Source of the DNA: SLLW01 sp964388615
GTDB lineage: Bacteria; Bacteroidota; Rhodothermia; Balneolales; Natronogracilivirgulaceae
NCBI GenBank assembly: GCA_964388615.1
Contig: CAYMBG010000133.1
Location: forward strand, 1-5,991
Direction of reading: 5' to 3'
Length of the DNA: 5,991 nt
Shown one piece after another: positions 4,083 to 5,991 of this stretch (position 1 is the first letter of the stretch; each line of letters begins with the position of its first letter). Position numbers and translations under genes: made by a program. The notes under the pieces were generated by a model that was not told the DNA's origin, made no database searches, and was given only the letters and a program-made list of their open reading frames with translations.

Positions 4083-5991
4083 ATGGAAGACAAAGATAGT
4101 CAAATAACAAATGTAAATCACAATTCGGGCAAATGGACCCTCGGGAAAAAGCTGATCGTCTCTTTTATGGGGGTAGCAGCCATCACTCTCATAGTAGGCA
4201 TGATCGGTTTTATCGGTGCCGTTTTAGGTGACAATGCCATGGAGGAGGTCGGTGTAGTGCGACTACCCAGTGTTGCATATCTGCTTCAAATTGAATCCGA
4301 AGGTGAACAAATCGGTTCCATCATGCGGACACTGGCTATTCCTGGTCTACCGGTGGAACAGAGGCGTTCCTACTATGATGATTTAGAAGATTCACGCGAA
4401 CGCTATCAGGAAGCCTGGCGGTTATTCGAGCCTCTTCCTCAGTCCGAAGAAGAAGCCCGGCTCTGGGATCAGTTTGTACCCACATGGCAGGATTGGGTAG
4501 ATGTAAACAACCAGGTACTACAATTCACAAACCGGTTCGATGATATTGGTATTGAAGATCCTATGGAGTTAGATCGCCAACTTGAGATGTTCATGAAGGA
4601 TCACTATTTGGTTGTTCAGGATGTATTGCATATGCTCTATGTTGACCAGGAAGCCTTTAGTGGTGGCGATGACCATACCGCATGTAATGCCGGAGCGTGG
4701 CTGCCATCCTATAATACCAATAACCCGCAACTAACGGGCCTGATTCGTGAATTTGAGGAGCCTCACCGCAATTTCCATAATGCAGTAAGCCGAATGCAGG
4801 ATTTGGTCCGTGCAGGGAACATGCAGCAAGCCCGCCAGGTTTATGAAAACGAGTTTTTGGGCAATATGGGAGAGGTTTTCGACTCATTCGAACGCATGCT
4901 GGACATGTCGGAGAATGCTTTGATAGCCATGGAAGAAGCTCAGGAGATGATGCTGGGTGAGGTATATGATAATCAGCAGGAAGCCATGGCTTTGCTGGGG
5001 GGGCTGGTGGATATCAACCTGGAAATAGCTGACAATGAAGTTGATGCCGCAACCACCCAGTCGTTTTTCATCAGAACCATTACCCTCATTGGATTGGTGC
5101 TTGGTGTCGCTCTTGCCATCGGATTGGGTGTATTCATAAGTCGTTCCATAAACAATACATTGCGACGAATCATCGACGGTTTGAGCAGTGGAGCGGAACA
5201 GGTTAACGCCTCCTCTATCCAACTTTCAAGCTCAAGTCAGGATCTGTCCGAAGGAGCCAGCGAACAGGCAGCCGGACTGCAGCAAACGACATCCTCACTT
5301 GAAGAGATGGCTACACAGACCAAGCAAACAGCAGAGAATTCGGGTCAGGCCGAACAAGCCATGAAAGAAACCCAACCGAGGGTTGAAAAAGGCATGAATG
5401 CTATGCAGCGCATGAACGAGCAGATGGACGGTATCCGGCAATCCTCAGAGGAGACCTCGAAAATCATCAAAACCATTGATGATATTGCCTTCCAGACCAA
5501 CTTACTGGCCCTGAATGCCGCTGTGGAAGCCGCTCGCGCCGGGGAAGCAGGCAAAGGATTCGCTGTTGTAGCCGAGGAGGTCCGCAACCTGGCACAGCGT
5601 AGCGCTGAGGCAGCCCGTACCACCTCAGAGCTGATTGAAAATTCACAGAAAAATACCGAAGCCGGGACCACCATGGCAACAGAAGTATCCGAAAATCTGG
5701 AGGAGATCAAAAACAGCGTCAATAACGGCAGTGAACTTGTCGTTGAAATCGCCGCTGCGGCCAAAGAGCAATCTACCGGTATTGATGAATTGAACTCGGT
5801 CATGCGTGAAATGGACAAGGTAGTTCAGAAAAATGCCTCAGGATCTGAGGAGACCGCCAGCTCATCTGAGGAATTATCCTCGCAGGCTACTGAACTTAAA
5901 CGCATGGTTGACGAATTGACAGCCCTGGTCGGAAAAGCCGGAAATGGCTATGAACACCAGAGTCACAATTACATGGCCAATGTTACCGGCC
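4083..5991 (+). CDS. Methyl-accepting chemotaxis receptor with CZB-like extracytoplasmic domain (partial 3')
   Basis: A membrane chemoreceptor that senses a stimulus outside the cytoplasm and controls CheA; 636 codons are present and the frame is open at the right edge. The ATG has GGAG at 4073-4076, 6 bases upstream. Layout: residues 1-23, polar Asn-rich cytoplasmic tail; 24-48, first membrane helix; about 50-327, helical sensor domain, starting with a four-helix-bundle-like part (LPSVAYLL, YQEAWRLFEPLP); 331-352, second membrane helix; then only a short SRSINNTLRRI stub in place of a HAMP domain; about 385-630, signalling coiled coil. Methylation regions lie near 390-410 (ASEQAAGLQQT) and 587-605 (GSEETASSSEEL). 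The hairpin tip FQTNLLALNAAVEAARAG is at 470-487. Distances from MH1 to the tip and from the tip to the descending arm equal those of E. coli Tsr, so it fits the 36-heptad class. Within the sensor, His183, Cys201 (ACNAGAW), His228 and His232 (HRNFH) reproduce the His-Cys-His-xxx-His pattern of CZB zinc-binding domains. The ligand cannot be named; zinc or an oxidant is an inference. Confidence 0.95.
   Translation, partial: MEDKDSQITNVNHNSGKWTLGKKLIVSFMGVAAITLIVGMIGFIGAVLGDNAMEEVGVVRLPSVAYLLQIESEGEQIGSIMRTLAIPGLPVEQRRSYYDDLEDSRERYQEAWRLFEPLPQSEEEARLWDQFVPTWQDWVDVNNQVLQFTNRFDDIGIEDPMELDRQLEMFMKDHYLVVQDVLHMLYVDQEAFSGGDDHTACNAGAWLPSYNTNNPQLTGLIREFEEPHRNFHNAVSRMQDLVRAGNMQQARQVYENEFLGNMGEVFDSFERMLDMSENALIAMEEAQEMMLGEVYDNQQEAMALLGGLVDINLEIADNEVDAATTQSFFIRTITLIGLVLGVALAIGLGVFISRSINNTLRRIIDGLSSGAEQVNASSIQLSSSSQDLSEGASEQAAGLQQTTSSLEEMATQTKQTAENSGQAEQAMKETQPRVEKGMNAMQRMNEQMDGIRQSSEETSKIIKTIDDIAFQTNLLALNAAVEAARAGEAGKGFAVVAEEVRNLAQRSAEAARTTSELIENSQKNTEAGTTMATEVSENLEEIKNSVNNGSELVVEIAAAAKEQSTGIDELNSVMREMDKVVQKNASGSEETASSSEELSSQATELKRMVDELTALVGKAGNGYEHQSHNYMANVTG

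Noticed and set aside
4884..5818. Minus-strand open frames opposite the chemoreceptor
   Set aside because: They are antisense to the conserved signalling domain and the Ser/Ala-rich translations are reflections of its codons.

Overview
The window carries chemotaxis genes from a motile, non-enterobacterial organism. The best guess is the Bacteroidota/Balneolota (FCB) side. The tRNA promoter has a textbook Bacteroidota -7 element (TAnnTTTG), the tRNA gene does not encode its 3' CCA, and the chemotaxis proteins are strongly acidic, as in salt-adapted lineages. The chemoreceptor also resembles receptors I recall from sulfate-reducing deltaproteobacteria, so a Desulfobacterota-like source cannot be excluded. 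No taxonomic search was possible.

Left part (1-2757, minus strand): a tight operon read right to left, cheY (2757-2302), cheX (2297-1791) and the first 590 codons of a very large CheA-type histidine kinase (1771 to beyond the left edge). CheA should phosphorylate CheY through the histidine phosphotransfer (Hpt) domain seen here. CheX should remove the phosphate again. The Hpt domain is unusual in sitting about 325 residues into the protein, behind two other helical segments and acidic low-complexity linkers. The last linker ends in an 18-bp tandem repeat at the window edge. About 55 bp upstream of cheY lies a near-perfect sigma-54 (-24/-12) promoter, with a dyad about 130 bp further upstream that could bind an enhancer-binding protein.

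Middle part (2758-4082): a divergent intergenic region, a tRNA-Val(TAC) gene with its own promoter and a strong intrinsic terminator, a small basic protein of unknown function with a doubtful start (possibly frameshifted or decaying), and a roughly 400-bp non-coding stretch. That stretch contains a small hairpin and a plausible FliA (sigma-28) promoter.

Right part (4083-5991, plus strand): a methyl-accepting chemotaxis receptor, open at the right edge. It has two membrane segments, a large helical extracytoplasmic sensor domain carrying a CZB-like His/Cys zinc-site pattern, almost no HAMP domain, and a complete signalling hairpin of the same spacing as E. coli Tsr. The receptor, kinase, response regulator and phosphatase form a coherent signalling set, apparently under two different alternative sigma factors. 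I see no mobile element or CRISPR array. The most unusual items are the CheA architecture, the extracytoplasmic CZB-like motif and the sigma-54 control.
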